In this document: piece after piece, positions 42,260 through 50,714 of the stretch
Layout: every line of letters begins with the position of its first letter
How positions within the stretch are numbered: the first letter of the stretch is position 1
Assembly: GCA_946612455.1 (NCBI GenBank)
Contig: CAMOER010000007.1
Span: 36,323-100,322 of the forward strand
Origin: UBA3305 sp002373555
Lineage (GTDB): Bacteria; Bacillota; Clostridia; Lachnospirales; Lachnospiraceae
Direction: 5' to 3'
Length of the DNA stretch: 64,000 nt
The notes under the pieces: model-generated
Told to the model about the DNA's origin: nothing
The model's database searches: none
What the model saw: the letters and a program-made list of their open reading frames with translations, nothing else
Program-made: the position numbers and the translations under genes

Positions 42260-44122
42260 ATGAGTGAATATTATGATGAAAACGGATATAACGGATCTGA
42301 TATGGACGAAGAAGCAGGCCGTGAAGACGGTGCGGAATACGGAAACCGGACGGAGCAGCCGCAGGAGGAATACCGCAGATCACCGGAGCAGCGGGCGGAA
42401 GAGTACCGCAGATCTCCCGAACAGCGGGAGGCCGAGAGCAGCTATACCAGCGACGGCTACCGCAGGAGATATGAGAGCAGTGAAGGCAGCGGGCAGACCC
42501 GGCAGGACAACCCTTATGCATATGGTTCGGACGATGCTGAAAGCCGTTACCGCGCCAGGTATACCGGCGGCAGCAATGGCGGCGGAAACAAAGGCGGCGG
42601 CCATGGAAAGACGATCCTTGCTGTTATCGTAGCAGCGTTGCTGCTCGGCGGCGTCGTCGGCGCAGGATGCTGGGCGATCGGCTCTTATGTCGGAAAGGCC
42701 GGCACGGCTGTCAGCCAGAGCGAGTCGGAATCGCAGAAGGAAACACAGATCGCACAGGAAGCGGCCCCGGGTGCGGGCGAAAGCCAGACACAGGCAGCCA
42801 CAGAGGGCGCGGCGCAGGCAGAGCAGCCCTCCACAGCAGCGCAGGCGGACGGCGGCAGCAATACTGCTGCAAATCAGGAAGCCGCTTCCGGCAATTCTGC
42901 TATCGCCGAAGCAGCGCCTTCGGACGGTGCGACAGCTGCAGTCAAAGCACTGGATGTCACCCAGGTCGTCGATGTAGCGATGCCTGCCGTCGTGGCGATC
43001 ACCACAAAATCGGTTTACGATAATTACAATTCGGGAGATTTCAATCCCTTCTATTATTATTTCTACGGCTACGGCGGACAGGAAAACAGCCAGCCTTACG
43101 AAGTGACCGGCGCCGGTTCCGGCATCATCATCGGCGATGACGGCACGGAACTCTGGGTCGTGACGAACAACCATGTCGTGGAAGGTGCGGATGCGCTGAC
43201 CGTAACCTTCGGCGATAATACGACTGTTGACGGTTATGTCAAAGGAACGGATGCGCAGAATGACCTGGCCGTCGTCGGCATCAAGCTCGAGAATCTGTCT
43301 GATGCCACCAAATCCTCGATCGCTTCGATCCGCATGGGTGATTCGGATTCCCTGAAGCTCGGCGAAACGGTCATCGCCATCGGAAATGCGCTCGGTCTCG
43401 GTCAGTCGGTCAGCACCGGCGTTGTCAGTGCGGTGAACCGTGAGATCACGACATCGAACGGCAATACGCTGAAGACGATCCAGACAGACGCAGCCATCAA
43501 CCCCGGCAATTCCGGCGGTGCGCTGCTGGATGCGAACGGCGAGCTGATCGGTATCAATGTTGCGAAGGACGCGGAGACGGATGTCGAGGGCATGGGTTAT
43601 GCGATCCCGATCTCTTCCGCAAAGGAGATCATTGAGAAGCTGACCACGATGGAGCCCAGAGAAGCTGTTTCCGAGGATGAATATCCTTACATGGGCGTGC
43701 AGTTGAACGACGTGAGTTCGAGCGTTGCACAGGCGTACAACATTCCCGAAGGCGTGATGGTCTATTCCGTGACGGACGGCAGCCCCGCAAAGGAAGCCGG
43801 ACTGCTGGAGCAGGATGTGATCGTGGAGTTCAACGGTACGAAGATCGGCACGTATGATGCGCTCGTGAATGAGCTGCAGTACTGCAAGGGCGGCGATACC
43901 GTTACCCTGAAGGTGATGAGAGTGGAAAACGGAAGCTACCAGGAGAAGGAGCTTTCCATGAAGCTCGGATTTAAAAAGGATTTTGAGAATACCGAACAGC
44001 AGCCCGCACAGGATGGCCAGAATGGTCAGCCCGGACAGCAGCCCGGCCAGAACGGTCAGCAGGGCGGAAACGGCTGGGGCGGCCAGCAGGGCGGTTTCCC
44101 GGGATTCAATTTCGGATATTAA
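42260..44122 (+). CDS. htrA: HtrA/DegP-like membrane-anchored serine protease with PDZ domain
   Basis: A 620-aa protease of secreted-protein quality control. Residues 1-115 are a polar cytoplasmic tail with a duplicated EYRRSPEQR unit (38-55). One helix (about 118-142) is followed by an Ala/Gln/Glu-rich linker (150-230). The trypsin-like domain has the triad H305 (TNNHVVEG), D335 (AQNDLAVVG) and S418 (NPGNSGGALL). A PDZ domain spans about 455-575. The C-terminus is a Gln/Gly/Pro-rich tail. The ATG at 42260 follows AAAGGCGG. A disordered N-terminal tail like that of the divergent LCP protein is unusual for this family. Confidence 0.93.
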   Translation: MSEYYDENGYNGSDMDEEAGREDGAEYGNRTEQPQEEYRRSPEQRAEEYRRSPEQREAESSYTSDGYRRRYESSEGSGQTRQDNPYAYGSDDAESRYRARYTGGSNGGGNKGGGHGKTILAVIVAALLLGGVVGAGCWAIGSYVGKAGTAVSQSESESQKETQIAQEAAPGAGESQTQAATEGAAQAEQPSTAAQADGGSNTAANQEAASGNSAIAEAAPSDGATAAVKALDVTQVVDVAMPAVVAITTKSVYDNYNSGDFNPFYYYFYGYGGQENSQPYEVTGAGSGIIIGDDGTELWVVTNNHVVEGADALTVTFGDNTTVDGYVKGTDAQNDLAVVGIKLENLSDATKSSIASIRMGDSDSLKLGETVIAIGNALGLGQSVSTGVVSAVNREITTSNGNTLKTIQTDAAINPGNSGGALLDANGELIGINVAKDAETDVEGMGYAIPISSAKEIIEKLTTMEPREAVSEDEYPYMGVQLNDVSSSVAQAYNIPEGVMVYSVTDGSPAKEAGLLEQDVIVEFNGTKIGTYDALVNELQYCKGGDTVTLKVMRVENGSYQEKELSMKLGFKKDFENTEQQPAQDGQNGQPGQQPGQNGQQGGNGWGGQQGGFPGFNFGY

Positions 44123-44128
44123 AAAGGA

Positions 44129-44204
44129 TGACCCATGGGGACAGGCACCGCGGGTTACAAACGCTTTTGCGTCTGTAACCCGCGGTGCCTGTCCCCATGG
44201 GTCA
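44129..44204. repeat. 31-bp perfect inverted repeat between convergent genes
   Basis: Left arm 44129-44159 (starts TGACCCATGGGGACAGGCAC) and right arm 44174-44204 are exact complements. Inside, ACGC-TTTT-GCGT extends the stem to about 36 pairs with one mismatch. It starts 6 bases after the htrA stop, and its outer TGA is the stop codon of the DUF4364 gene. A half copy lies at 53737-53762. It acts at least as a bidirectional terminator-like structure and belongs to a dispersed repeat family. Confidence 0.9.
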
Positions 44205-44720
44205 TTTCAGCAGTTCCTGCATCAGATACGCATATAACCGCTGGTTGTCTTTCTGCCAGTTGTCGCACAGCCGCTCGGCCTGTTCTTCATCCGACACCGG
44301 AATGTTGATGGAGATCATGGTGGAGCGGCCTTCTCTTACCTCCAGCCGCACATTGATATCGCTCGTGCCGGATTTATAGTAATCCGCAACGACATTCACC
44401 TCGTCTCTTAACCGGATGCGGTTCTTCTTCAGAAACTCGTTGATATCGTCCTTGATCGCATCGGAGATCGTTTTTCCGAAATAGCCCAGCGCCTCCTCGC
44501 CTTCGCGGGTGATCTCATACTGGGTCGTATTGCGCATCGTTTCCTGCGTGATCAGTCTGGCTTCCGCCAGCTCGCTGATCGCCTGCTGGAATGTAAAATA
44601 ATCCGTGTACTCATGCTCCAGGAAGAATTCCGAGATCCGGGAATTCTTGAGCGGGAATTTCGCCATCCGGAGCATGTACAGGATCATGAGTTTATATAAT
44701 GTAATGGGTTCCGAAAGCAT
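44202..44720 (-). CDS. DUF4364 family winged-helix-like protein
   Basis: A 172-aa protein typical of Clostridia. The N-terminal 75 residues look like a winged helix of the PadR/MarR type (ITLYKLMILYMLRMAKFPL, then FTFQQAISELAEARLITQ and YEITREGEEAL). The C-terminal half is alpha/beta with an SDINVRLEVREG strand pair. A DNA-binding regulator is plausible, but no target is known. GAGGAAGAGG is just before the ATG. Its stop codon is part of the large inverted repeat downstream. Confidence 0.85.
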   Translation of the reverse strand: MLSEPITLYKLMILYMLRMAKFPLKNSRISEFFLEHEYTDYFTFQQAISELAEARLITQETMRNTTQYEITREGEEALGYFGKTISDAIKDDINEFLKKNRIRLRDEVNVVADYYKSGTSDINVRLEVREGRSTMISINIPVSDEEQAERLCDNWQKDNQRLYAYLMQELLK

Positions 44721-44762
44721 TGCCTCTTCCTCACAGATGGTCAGATAGGTCTCTAAAATATG

Positions 44763-44791
44763 ATGATATCAGTATTACAGCCGTTTATCAA
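44763..44791 (-). promoter_or_regulatory. Promoter of the DUF4364 gene
   Basis: Minus strand: TTGATA (44791-44786), 17 bases, TATCAT (44768-44763), about 40 bases before the start. Confidence 0.7.
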
Positions 44792-44835
44792 GTGGCGGAT
44801 CTGCAGAAATCTGCGAATAATACCTGCATTGGTAC

Positions 44836-44864
44836 TTGTTATATTCTGCCTTTTTCAGTATAAT
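44836..44864 (+). promoter_or_regulatory. nhaC promoter
   Basis: TTGTTA (44836-44841), 17 bases, TATAAT (44859-44864); leader about 58 bases to the nhaC start. Confidence 0.8.
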
Positions 44865-44928
44865 TATGCGCAAATACTTTTGTGCGGTACAGCCGTATAG
44901 TATTAAAGATCCTAAGGGGGAAAGAAAA

Positions 44929-46446
44929 ATGTATGGAACTTTCTGGGCACTCGTGCCGCCGCTGATCGCCATCGTGCTGGCGCTCATCACGAAGGAAGCA
45001 TATTCCTCGCTGTTCCTCGGTATCGTCGTGGGTGCGCTGTTCGCCGCGAACTTCAATCCGGTCGGGGCGCTGGACAAGGTCATCAATGACGGCCTGATCA
45101 CGGCGATCGCGGATAACGCAGGCATCTTCCTGTTCCTGGTCATCCTCGGCGCCATCGTCGCACTGGTCAGCGAGGCCGGCGGTTCTGCGGCGTTCGGACG
45201 CTGGGCATCCAGGAACATCCGCTCGAAAGCCGGCGCGGCAATCGCAACGTTCATTCTCGGCATTCTGATCTTCATCGATGACTATTTCAACTGCCTGACG
45301 GTCGGCAGCGTCATGCGTCCGGTCACAGATACGCACAAGATCTCCAGAGTGAAGCTGGCTTACATCATTGACGCCACCGCGGCGCCTGTCTGCATGATCG
45401 CGCCGATCTCATCCTGGGCGGCCGCCGTTTCCGGCGTCGCTTCCGATCTGGATACCGGCGTGACGGGCATCCAGCTGTTCATCAGCGCGATCCCGTACAA
45501 CTTCTATTCACTTCTGACCTTCGTTTTCATCATCGCCATGATCATCCTGGGCGTGGATTACGGCCCGATGAGCAAGTTCGAGAAGAAAGCGCAGGAGACC
45601 GGCGATCTCGCGGGCATCGGCGATGAGAATATCGAGACCGGAAATCCGAAGGGACGCGTGCCGGATCTGATCCTGCCCGTTCTGGTGCTGATCGCGACCT
45701 GCACCATCGGTATGATCTATGTCGGCGGATTTTTCGGAACAGACGCCTGGGGCGGCACGGATTTCGCAGGCGATTTCATCGGCGCCTTCGGTAATACGGA
45801 TGCCTTCATCGGCCTTCCCTGGGGCGCGCTGATCGCGCTCGTGCTCACGATCATCTACCTGATCGCCAGAAAAGTCATCACCTTCAAGCAGGCCATGGAA
45901 TGTCTGCCGAAGGGCTTCAACGCCATGATCCCGCCGATCCTGATCCTTGTGATGGCGGTTTCCTTAAAGACCATGACCAGCCAGCTCGGCGCTGCGGAAT
46001 TCGTAGCCTCCGTTATGCAGGGTGCTTCCCAGAGCCTGTATACCATGCTGCCGGCGGTCATCTTCGTCGTGGCCTGCATCCTTGCGTTCGCTTCCGGTAC
46101 CAGCTGGGGAACCTTCGGCATCCTGATCCCGATCGTTACCGCGATCTTCCCGGCGTCCTCCACGCTGCTGATCATCGGCATCTCCGCCTGCTGCGCGGGC
46201 GCGGTCTGCGGCGACCACTGCTCGCCCATTTCCGATACGACCATCATGGCGAGCGCCGGCGCCCAGTGCGAGCATATCGATCACGTATCCACACAGCTGC
46301 CTTATGCGATCACGGTCGCAGCCGTCAGCTTCTTCACATTTATCATTGCCGCCGTCACACAGAATGCGATCATCAGCTTCCTGGTCGGCGCAGCTATGAT
46401 CATCGCGCTGCTCCTTCTTCTGAAATATGTCATGAAAGAGCACTGA
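44929..46446 (+). CDS. Na+/H+ antiporter, NhaC family
   Basis: A 505-aa membrane protein with about 11-12 helices exchanging sodium and protons. The early GALFAANFNPVGALDKV, the ILIFIDDYFNCLTVGSVMRP segment with an intramembrane aspartate pair, the APISSWAAAVSG motif and the late FASGTSWGTFGILIP and CGDHCSPISDTTIMAS motifs are those of NhaC-like transporters. AAGGGGGAAAG sets ATG 44929; upstream codons in frame fall within the promoter. Monocistronic by layout. An amino acid-coupled antiporter of the same superfamily is an alternative. Confidence 0.88.
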   Translation: MYGTFWALVPPLIAIVLALITKEAYSSLFLGIVVGALFAANFNPVGALDKVINDGLITAIADNAGIFLFLVILGAIVALVSEAGGSAAFGRWASRNIRSKAGAAIATFILGILIFIDDYFNCLTVGSVMRPVTDTHKISRVKLAYIIDATAAPVCMIAPISSWAAAVSGVASDLDTGVTGIQLFISAIPYNFYSLLTFVFIIAMIILGVDYGPMSKFEKKAQETGDLAGIGDENIETGNPKGRVPDLILPVLVLIATCTIGMIYVGGFFGTDAWGGTDFAGDFIGAFGNTDAFIGLPWGALIALVLTIIYLIARKVITFKQAMECLPKGFNAMIPPILILVMAVSLKTMTSQLGAAEFVASVMQGASQSLYTMLPAVIFVVACILAFASGTSWGTFGILIPIVTAIFPASSTLLIIGISACCAGAVCGDHCSPISDTTIMASAGAQCEHIDHVSTQLPYAITVAAVSFFTFIIAAVTQNAIISFLVGAAMIIALLLLLKYVMKEH

Positions 46447-46484
46447 GAACGGCGTAAATACGTGAAATATGGCCATGAAACGTC

Positions 46485-46513
46485 TTGACAAGGCCGTTTA
46501 ATAAAGCTAAAAT
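46485..46513 (+). promoter_or_regulatory. greA-lysS promoter
   Basis: TTGACA (46485-46490), 17 bases, TAAAAT (46508-46513). A second -10-like TACAAT at 46518-46523 lies just after. Confidence 0.88.
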
Positions 46514-46538
46514 GGGGTACAATCCAAAAGCAGTTACA

Positions 46539-46570
46539 ATGACAGGCAGGCGGTTTCGTTTGCCTGTCAT
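46539..46570 (+). promoter_or_regulatory. Leader hairpin upstream of greA
   Basis: ATGACAGGCA (46539-46548) and TGCCTGTCAT (46561-46570) form a perfect 10-bp stem around a 12-base loop in the greA 5' leader. No long T-run follows (TTCGTG), so a stabilizing or regulatory hairpin is more likely than a terminator. Confidence 0.5.
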
Positions 46571-46620
46571 TTCGTGACTATTTCCGGCTTTTTGCCGAAG
46601 GAAAAGAGAGGAATGAAAAG

Positions 46621-47100
46621 ATGGCCGAGAAAAATATCATGACCAGAGCCGGTCTTTTAAAGACCGAAGAGGAACTCGAGTATCTTAAGGTATATAAGAG
46701 GAAAGAGATCTCCCAGAAGCTGAAGGAAGCGAGAGCCCAGGGCGATCTTTCCGAGAACGCCGAGTATGATGCAGCCATGGATGAGCAGCGCGACGTGGAG
46801 GCCCGCATCGAGGAGCTGGAAAAGCTTCTGAAGAATGTGGAAGTCGTCGATTCCGACGAGGTCGATACGAACACGATCAGCATCGGATGCAAGGTGCTCG
46901 TGCATTTTCTGGAGGAGCATGCGGATATCGAGATGACGATCGTCGGTTCCACCGAGGCCTCCAGCCGCCAGATGAAAATCTCCAACGAGTCTCCTGTCGG
47001 CAAGGCCCTGATGGGAAAGAAGATCGGCGATGAAGTGCAGGTGGAGACACCGGCCGGCACCATGACGTACAGAGTAGTAGAAATTCAGAAAGCGGGTTAA
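46621..47100 (+). CDS. greA: Transcription elongation factor GreA
   Basis: A 159-aa factor that enters the RNA polymerase secondary channel and stimulates cleavage of backtracked RNA. An N-terminal coiled coil (residues about 15-75) carries the tip acidic residues in GDLSENAEYDAA. The C-terminal FKBP-like domain has ESPVGKALMGKKIGDEV. Length and motifs are canonical. GAGAGGAATG precedes ATG 46621. lysS starts 3 bases after the stop, a common arrangement in Clostridia. Confidence 0.97.
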   Translation: MAEKNIMTRAGLLKTEEELEYLKVYKRKEISQKLKEARAQGDLSENAEYDAAMDEQRDVEARIEELEKLLKNVEVVDSDEVDTNTISIGCKVLVHFLEEHADIEMTIVGSTEASSRQMKISNESPVGKALMGKKIGDEVQVETPAGTMTYRVVEIQKAG

Positions 47101-47102
47101 GC

Positions 47103-49079
47103 ATGGCAGGACAGAACGAAGGAAAAGGAAATCAGGCACAGGACCTCAACCAGATCAGACAGATCCGCAGGGATAAGCTCGCCGAGCTGCAGGCTGCGGG
47201 CAAAGATCCGTTCCGCATCACCAAGGCGGAAGTCACGCATCACACGACCGAGATCAGAGAAAGATATGATGAACTGGAGGGAAAGACCGTTTCCCTGGCC
47301 GGACGCATGCTCTTTAAACGCGTCATGGGCAAGGCTTCGTTCTGCAATATCCGCGACCGTCTGGGCGATCTGCAGATCTACGTCGCCAGAGACTCCATCG
47401 GCGAGGAATCCTATAAGGATTTCAAGAAGATGGATATCGGCGATATCATCCTGGTAAAAGGCTTTGTATTTACGACCAAGACCGGTGAAAAATCCGTGCA
47501 CGCCGAGGAGCTGACGCTTCTTTCCAAGAGCCTGCAGGTGCTCCCGGAGAAATTCCACGGGCTCACCAATACCGATCTCCGCTATCGTCAGAGATATGTC
47601 GATCTGATCATGAATCCCGAATCCAGGGAAGTCTTTGTGAAAAGATCACAGATCATCAAGGAGATCCGGAAGTTCCTGGACGGCAGGGATTTCATCGAGG
47701 TGGAGACGCCCATGCTGGTGGCGAACGCCGGCGGTGCTGCAGCCAGACCGTTCGAGACGCATTTCAATGCGCTGGACGAGGATATGAAGCTGCGCATCTC
47801 CCTGGAGCTGTATCTGAAGAGACTGATCGTGGGCGGTCTGGAGCGCGTCTATGAGATCGGCCGCGTTTTCAGAAACGAGGGTGTGGATACCCGCCACAAT
47901 CCCGAGTTCACGCTGATGGAGCTCTATCAGGCCTATACCGATTATGAGGGCATGATGGAACTCACCGAGAGCATGTTCCGCTATCTGGCTGAGAAGGTCT
48001 GCGGAAGCGCCGTGATCAGCTACAACGGGACTGTAATCGATATGGCGAAGCCTTTTGAACGCATCACCATGATCGATGCCGTGAAGAAGTACGCAGGCGT
48101 TGATTTCGCCGGGATCAAGTCTGATGAGGAAGCAAAGAAGATCGCAGACGAGAAGGGCGTGGCTTACGAAGCGCGCCATAAGAAGGGCGATATCCTGAAT
48201 CTGTTCTTCGATGAATTCTGCGAGGAGAAGATGATCCAGCCGACCTTCGTGACGGATCATCCGATCGAGATCTCCCCGCTGACCAAGAAAAAACCCGACG
48301 ATCCCGATTACGTGGAACGTTTTGAACTGTATATTTACGGAAGAGAGATGTGCAACGCCTATTCCGAGCTGAACGATCCGATCGATCAGAGGGAACGTTT
48401 CGCGGCACAGGAGGAGGCTTTTGCCGCCGGCGATGAGGAAGCGAACCATACCGATGAGGACTTCCTGAATGCGCTGGAGATCGGTATGCCGCCTACGGGA
48501 GGCATCGGTTACGGCATCGACAGACTGGTGATGCTGCTGACGGATTCCCAGGCGATCAGAGACGTGCTGCTGTTCCCGACGATGAAATCATTAAAGACCG
48601 GAAGCGAAGAAAATCACGCAGCGGGAGAAGCTGCAGAGGACAAGGATGCTGCACCTGCTGCATCTGCAATTGAAGGTGCACCGCTGATTTCTGCGGAAAA
48701 ACCGGATTTCAGCAAGGTTGAGATCGAGCCGCTCTTTGCAGATGCCGTCGATTTCGAGACCTTCTCGAAGTCTGACTTCCGCGCTGTGAAAGTCAAGGAC
48801 TGCATCGCGGTTCCGAAGTCCAAAAAACTGCTCCAGTTCACGCTGGATGACGGCACCGGCACCGACCGCACCATCCTTTCCGGCATCCACGCTTACTATG
48901 AGCCGGAAGAGCTGATCGGAAAGACCTGCATTGCGATCACGAACCTGCCGCCCAGAAAGATGATGGGCATCGAGTCCTGCGGTATGCTCATTTCCGCCGT
49001 GCATACGGAAAAGGGCGAGGAGAAGCTCCATCTGTTGATGGTGGATCCGCATATCCCGGCCGGCGCAAAACTCTATTAA
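47103..49079 (+). CDS. lysS: Lysyl-tRNA synthetase (class II) with appended tRNA-binding domain
   Basis: A 658-aa synthetase. The OB-fold anticodon domain (about 60-170) is followed by the class II core: motif 2 RVFRNEGVDTRHNPEFTLME, REMCNAYSELNDP and motif 3 GGIGYGIDRLVMLL. A normal LysRS ends near residue 500. Here an Ala/Glu-rich linker (about 503-540) leads to a Trbp111/EMAPII-like domain (about 555-658) with SDFRAVKVKDCIAVP, LLQFTLDDG and LPPRKMMGIESCGM. That domain is usually attached to methionyl-tRNA synthetase. It should raise general tRNA affinity. The ATG is 3 bases after greA. Confidence 0.95.
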   Translation: MAGQNEGKGNQAQDLNQIRQIRRDKLAELQAAGKDPFRITKAEVTHHTTEIRERYDELEGKTVSLAGRMLFKRVMGKASFCNIRDRLGDLQIYVARDSIGEESYKDFKKMDIGDIILVKGFVFTTKTGEKSVHAEELTLLSKSLQVLPEKFHGLTNTDLRYRQRYVDLIMNPESREVFVKRSQIIKEIRKFLDGRDFIEVETPMLVANAGGAAARPFETHFNALDEDMKLRISLELYLKRLIVGGLERVYEIGRVFRNEGVDTRHNPEFTLMELYQAYTDYEGMMELTESMFRYLAEKVCGSAVISYNGTVIDMAKPFERITMIDAVKKYAGVDFAGIKSDEEAKKIADEKGVAYEARHKKGDILNLFFDEFCEEKMIQPTFVTDHPIEISPLTKKKPDDPDYVERFELYIYGREMCNAYSELNDPIDQRERFAAQEEAFAAGDEEANHTDEDFLNALEIGMPPTGGIGYGIDRLVMLLTDSQAIRDVLLFPTMKSLKTGSEENHAAGEAAEDKDAAPAASAIEGAPLISAEKPDFSKVEIEPLFADAVDFETFSKSDFRAVKVKDCIAVPKSKKLLQFTLDDGTGTDRTILSGIHAYYEPEELIGKTCIAITNLPPRKMMGIESCGMLISAVHTEKGEEKLHLLMVDPHIPAGAKLY

Positions 49080-49103
49080 AAAACAGAACATGATAAATGA
49101 CGG

Positions 49104-49133
49104 CAGCCCTGAGGGAAAACTCAGGGCTGTTTT
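49104..49133 (+). terminator. lysS terminator
   Basis: CAGCCCTGAG (49104-49113), GGAAAA loop, CTCAGGGCTG (49120-49129), then TTTTC. Perfect 10-bp stem. It is 17 bases before the end of the convergent LysR gene. Confidence 0.88.
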
Positions 49134-49150
49134 CATTTGACTTGTCGAAA

Positions 49151-50038
49151 TCAGAAAGGTACAGCCACCGCCTCTTTATAGAGCATTTTCAGCTGGCGGA
49201 TAAAATCAGCAAGACTTTCCCGGTTATCCGTTTTGTGCGTACAGAGAACACAGGAGAAGTTTTCCTTACAATCGAAGGGAACCCAGGCAAACTGCCCGCT
49301 GTGGTCGTTCAGGAACCCCGGGGCGAGGCAGACCCCCTTCCCGGCGGCAACATTGGTCAGTGTGGTGTCATGATCCGCGCTGTTGAAATAGTCGATCCTG
49401 CCGGAGGAGATCAGACGATGCTGGACAGCCCGAAGCGCATCGGGAGATCCGCCGCCCACCATGAGGGTCCTGTCATACAGATCTTCCTCGTGGATCAGGT
49501 TTTTCCGGGCCAACGGATCGTCTGTCTGTGCAATCAGGTAAATATGGCTTGTATAGAGGTCATGCACTGTGATGCCCGGGATCTGCCGTGTCTGTTCCTT
49601 CAGGGCAAACAGAATGTCTGCTTCTTCCCGGAGGAATGACTCCACGCCGTTTTCATATTGGAATAGGGGGACGATCTGGACATCCGGATGCGATACGGCA
49701 AACAGCCGCATGGCTTCCGGCAGGAAGTGGACAGCCTGTCGGGCCAGAAGACTGATGGAGATACTGTCTTTGTATTTCGCACTGAAATTCTGCCCCTGCT
49801 CGATGGCACGCTTCAAGTCTTCCCGCATGCCGGAGAGAAATCCGACGAACTGGGTTCCCGCAGGTGTCAGGGAGGCACCCTTGCCGCTGCGCTCAAAGAC
49901 AGCAAAGCCTATCTCCTCTTCCAGAAGACGGATCTGATAGGAAAAGGACGGCTGACTGACGAACAGATTCTCAGCGGCACGGCTGAAATTTAAAGTATGG
50001 GCAAGTTCAATGCAATAGTCGATCTGTTTGGTATTCAT
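49151..50038 (-). CDS. LysR-family transcriptional regulator
   Basis: A 295-aa regulator. The N-terminal helix-turn-helix reads QIDYCIELAHTLNFSRAAENL then SQPSFSYQIRLLEEEIG, and the effector-binding domain spans about 90-290. The gene is divergent from a flavodoxin gene, with a 142-base shared region containing GATTG-N7-CAATC, a likely LysR site. By the family rule it should regulate its divergent neighbour and itself. The inducer is not readable; control of redox or quinone stress genes is plausible given the flavodoxins. Confidence 0.93.
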   Translation of the reverse strand: MNTKQIDYCIELAHTLNFSRAAENLFVSQPSFSYQIRLLEEEIGFAVFERSGKGASLTPAGTQFVGFLSGMREDLKRAIEQGQNFSAKYKDSISISLLARQAVHFLPEAMRLFAVSHPDVQIVPLFQYENGVESFLREEADILFALKEQTRQIPGITVHDLYTSHIYLIAQTDDPLARKNLIHEEDLYDRTLMVGGGSPDALRAVQHRLISSGRIDYFNSADHDTTLTNVAAGKGVCLAPGFLNDHSGQFAWVPFDCKENFSCVLCTHKTDNRESLADFIRQLKMLYKEAVAVPF

Positions 50039-50068
50039 GGCAAACCCCGCAATCCAAAAATCAAATTA

Positions 50069-50100
50069 ACTATAACACTTTTCGATTGGATAACACAATC
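50069..50100 (-). promoter_or_regulatory. LysR promoter and candidate operator
   Basis: Minus strand: TTGTGT (50098-50093), 18 bases, TATAGT (50074-50069). The palindrome GATTG-N7-CAATC (50084-50100) overlaps the -35, consistent with autoregulation and divergent activation of the flavodoxin gene. Confidence 0.6.
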
Positions 50101-50180
50101 AAAATATGCGAGAATAAAGCCGTCAGAAAGAGAAACCACCAAGTCCGGAAGGACATACTTACAAAACGGAGGATAAAGAA

Positions 50181-50702
50181 ATGGCAAAGACACTGATCGC
50201 ATTCTTTTCAAGAGCGGATGAGAACTATTTTGGCGGCGCGATGCGCTATGTAAAGGTCGGAAACACGGAGATCGTAGTGGGTCTCATGAAGGAACTGATC
50301 GAAGCGGACAGCTTCAGGATCGAGATGAAGGATCCCTACTCTCCGGTCTACATGACCTGCATCGACCAGGCAAAGAAAGATTTAAGAGCGGGAGCACGTC
50401 CGGCGCTTGTCAGCATGCCTGAGAGCATCGATGAATATGACACTGTCGTGCTGGCATACCCGAACTACTGGGGCACGATGCCGATGGCAGTATTCACCTT
50501 CCTGGAGGCATTTGATTTTACCGGGAAAACGATCCTGCCTCTTTGCACGAACGAAGGCAGCGGCATGGGATCCAGTGAGCGCGACATCAGGAAGTACGCG
50601 CCGGGCGCAGAGCTTAAGAGAGGCCTTTCCATTACCGGCAGCCAGGCTGCGAACGCAAAGGGAAATGTTCAGAAATGGTTTTCCGCTAACGGACTGATCT
50701 GA
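50181..50702 (+). CDS. Flavodoxin-like protein
   Basis: A 173-aa cytoplasmic flavodoxin-fold protein: TLIAFFSRADENYF at the phosphate-binding loop (extended compared with the usual TGxT), VVLAYPNYWGTMPMAVFTFLE for the isoalloxazine loop, and LPLCTNEGSGMGSS for the third binding loop. It resembles the NAD(P)H-dependent/flavodoxin proteins often found beside LysR genes. AACGGAGG precedes the ATG. It is followed after 12 bases by a lipoprotein flavodoxin. Confidence 0.87.
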   Translation: MAKTLIAFFSRADENYFGGAMRYVKVGNTEIVVGLMKELIEADSFRIEMKDPYSPVYMTCIDQAKKDLRAGARPALVSMPESIDEYDTVVLAYPNYWGTMPMAVFTFLEAFDFTGKTILPLCTNEGSGMGSSERDIRKYAPGAELKRGLSITGSQAANAKGNVQKWFSANGLI

Positions 50703-50714
50703 AGGAGGCAGGTT

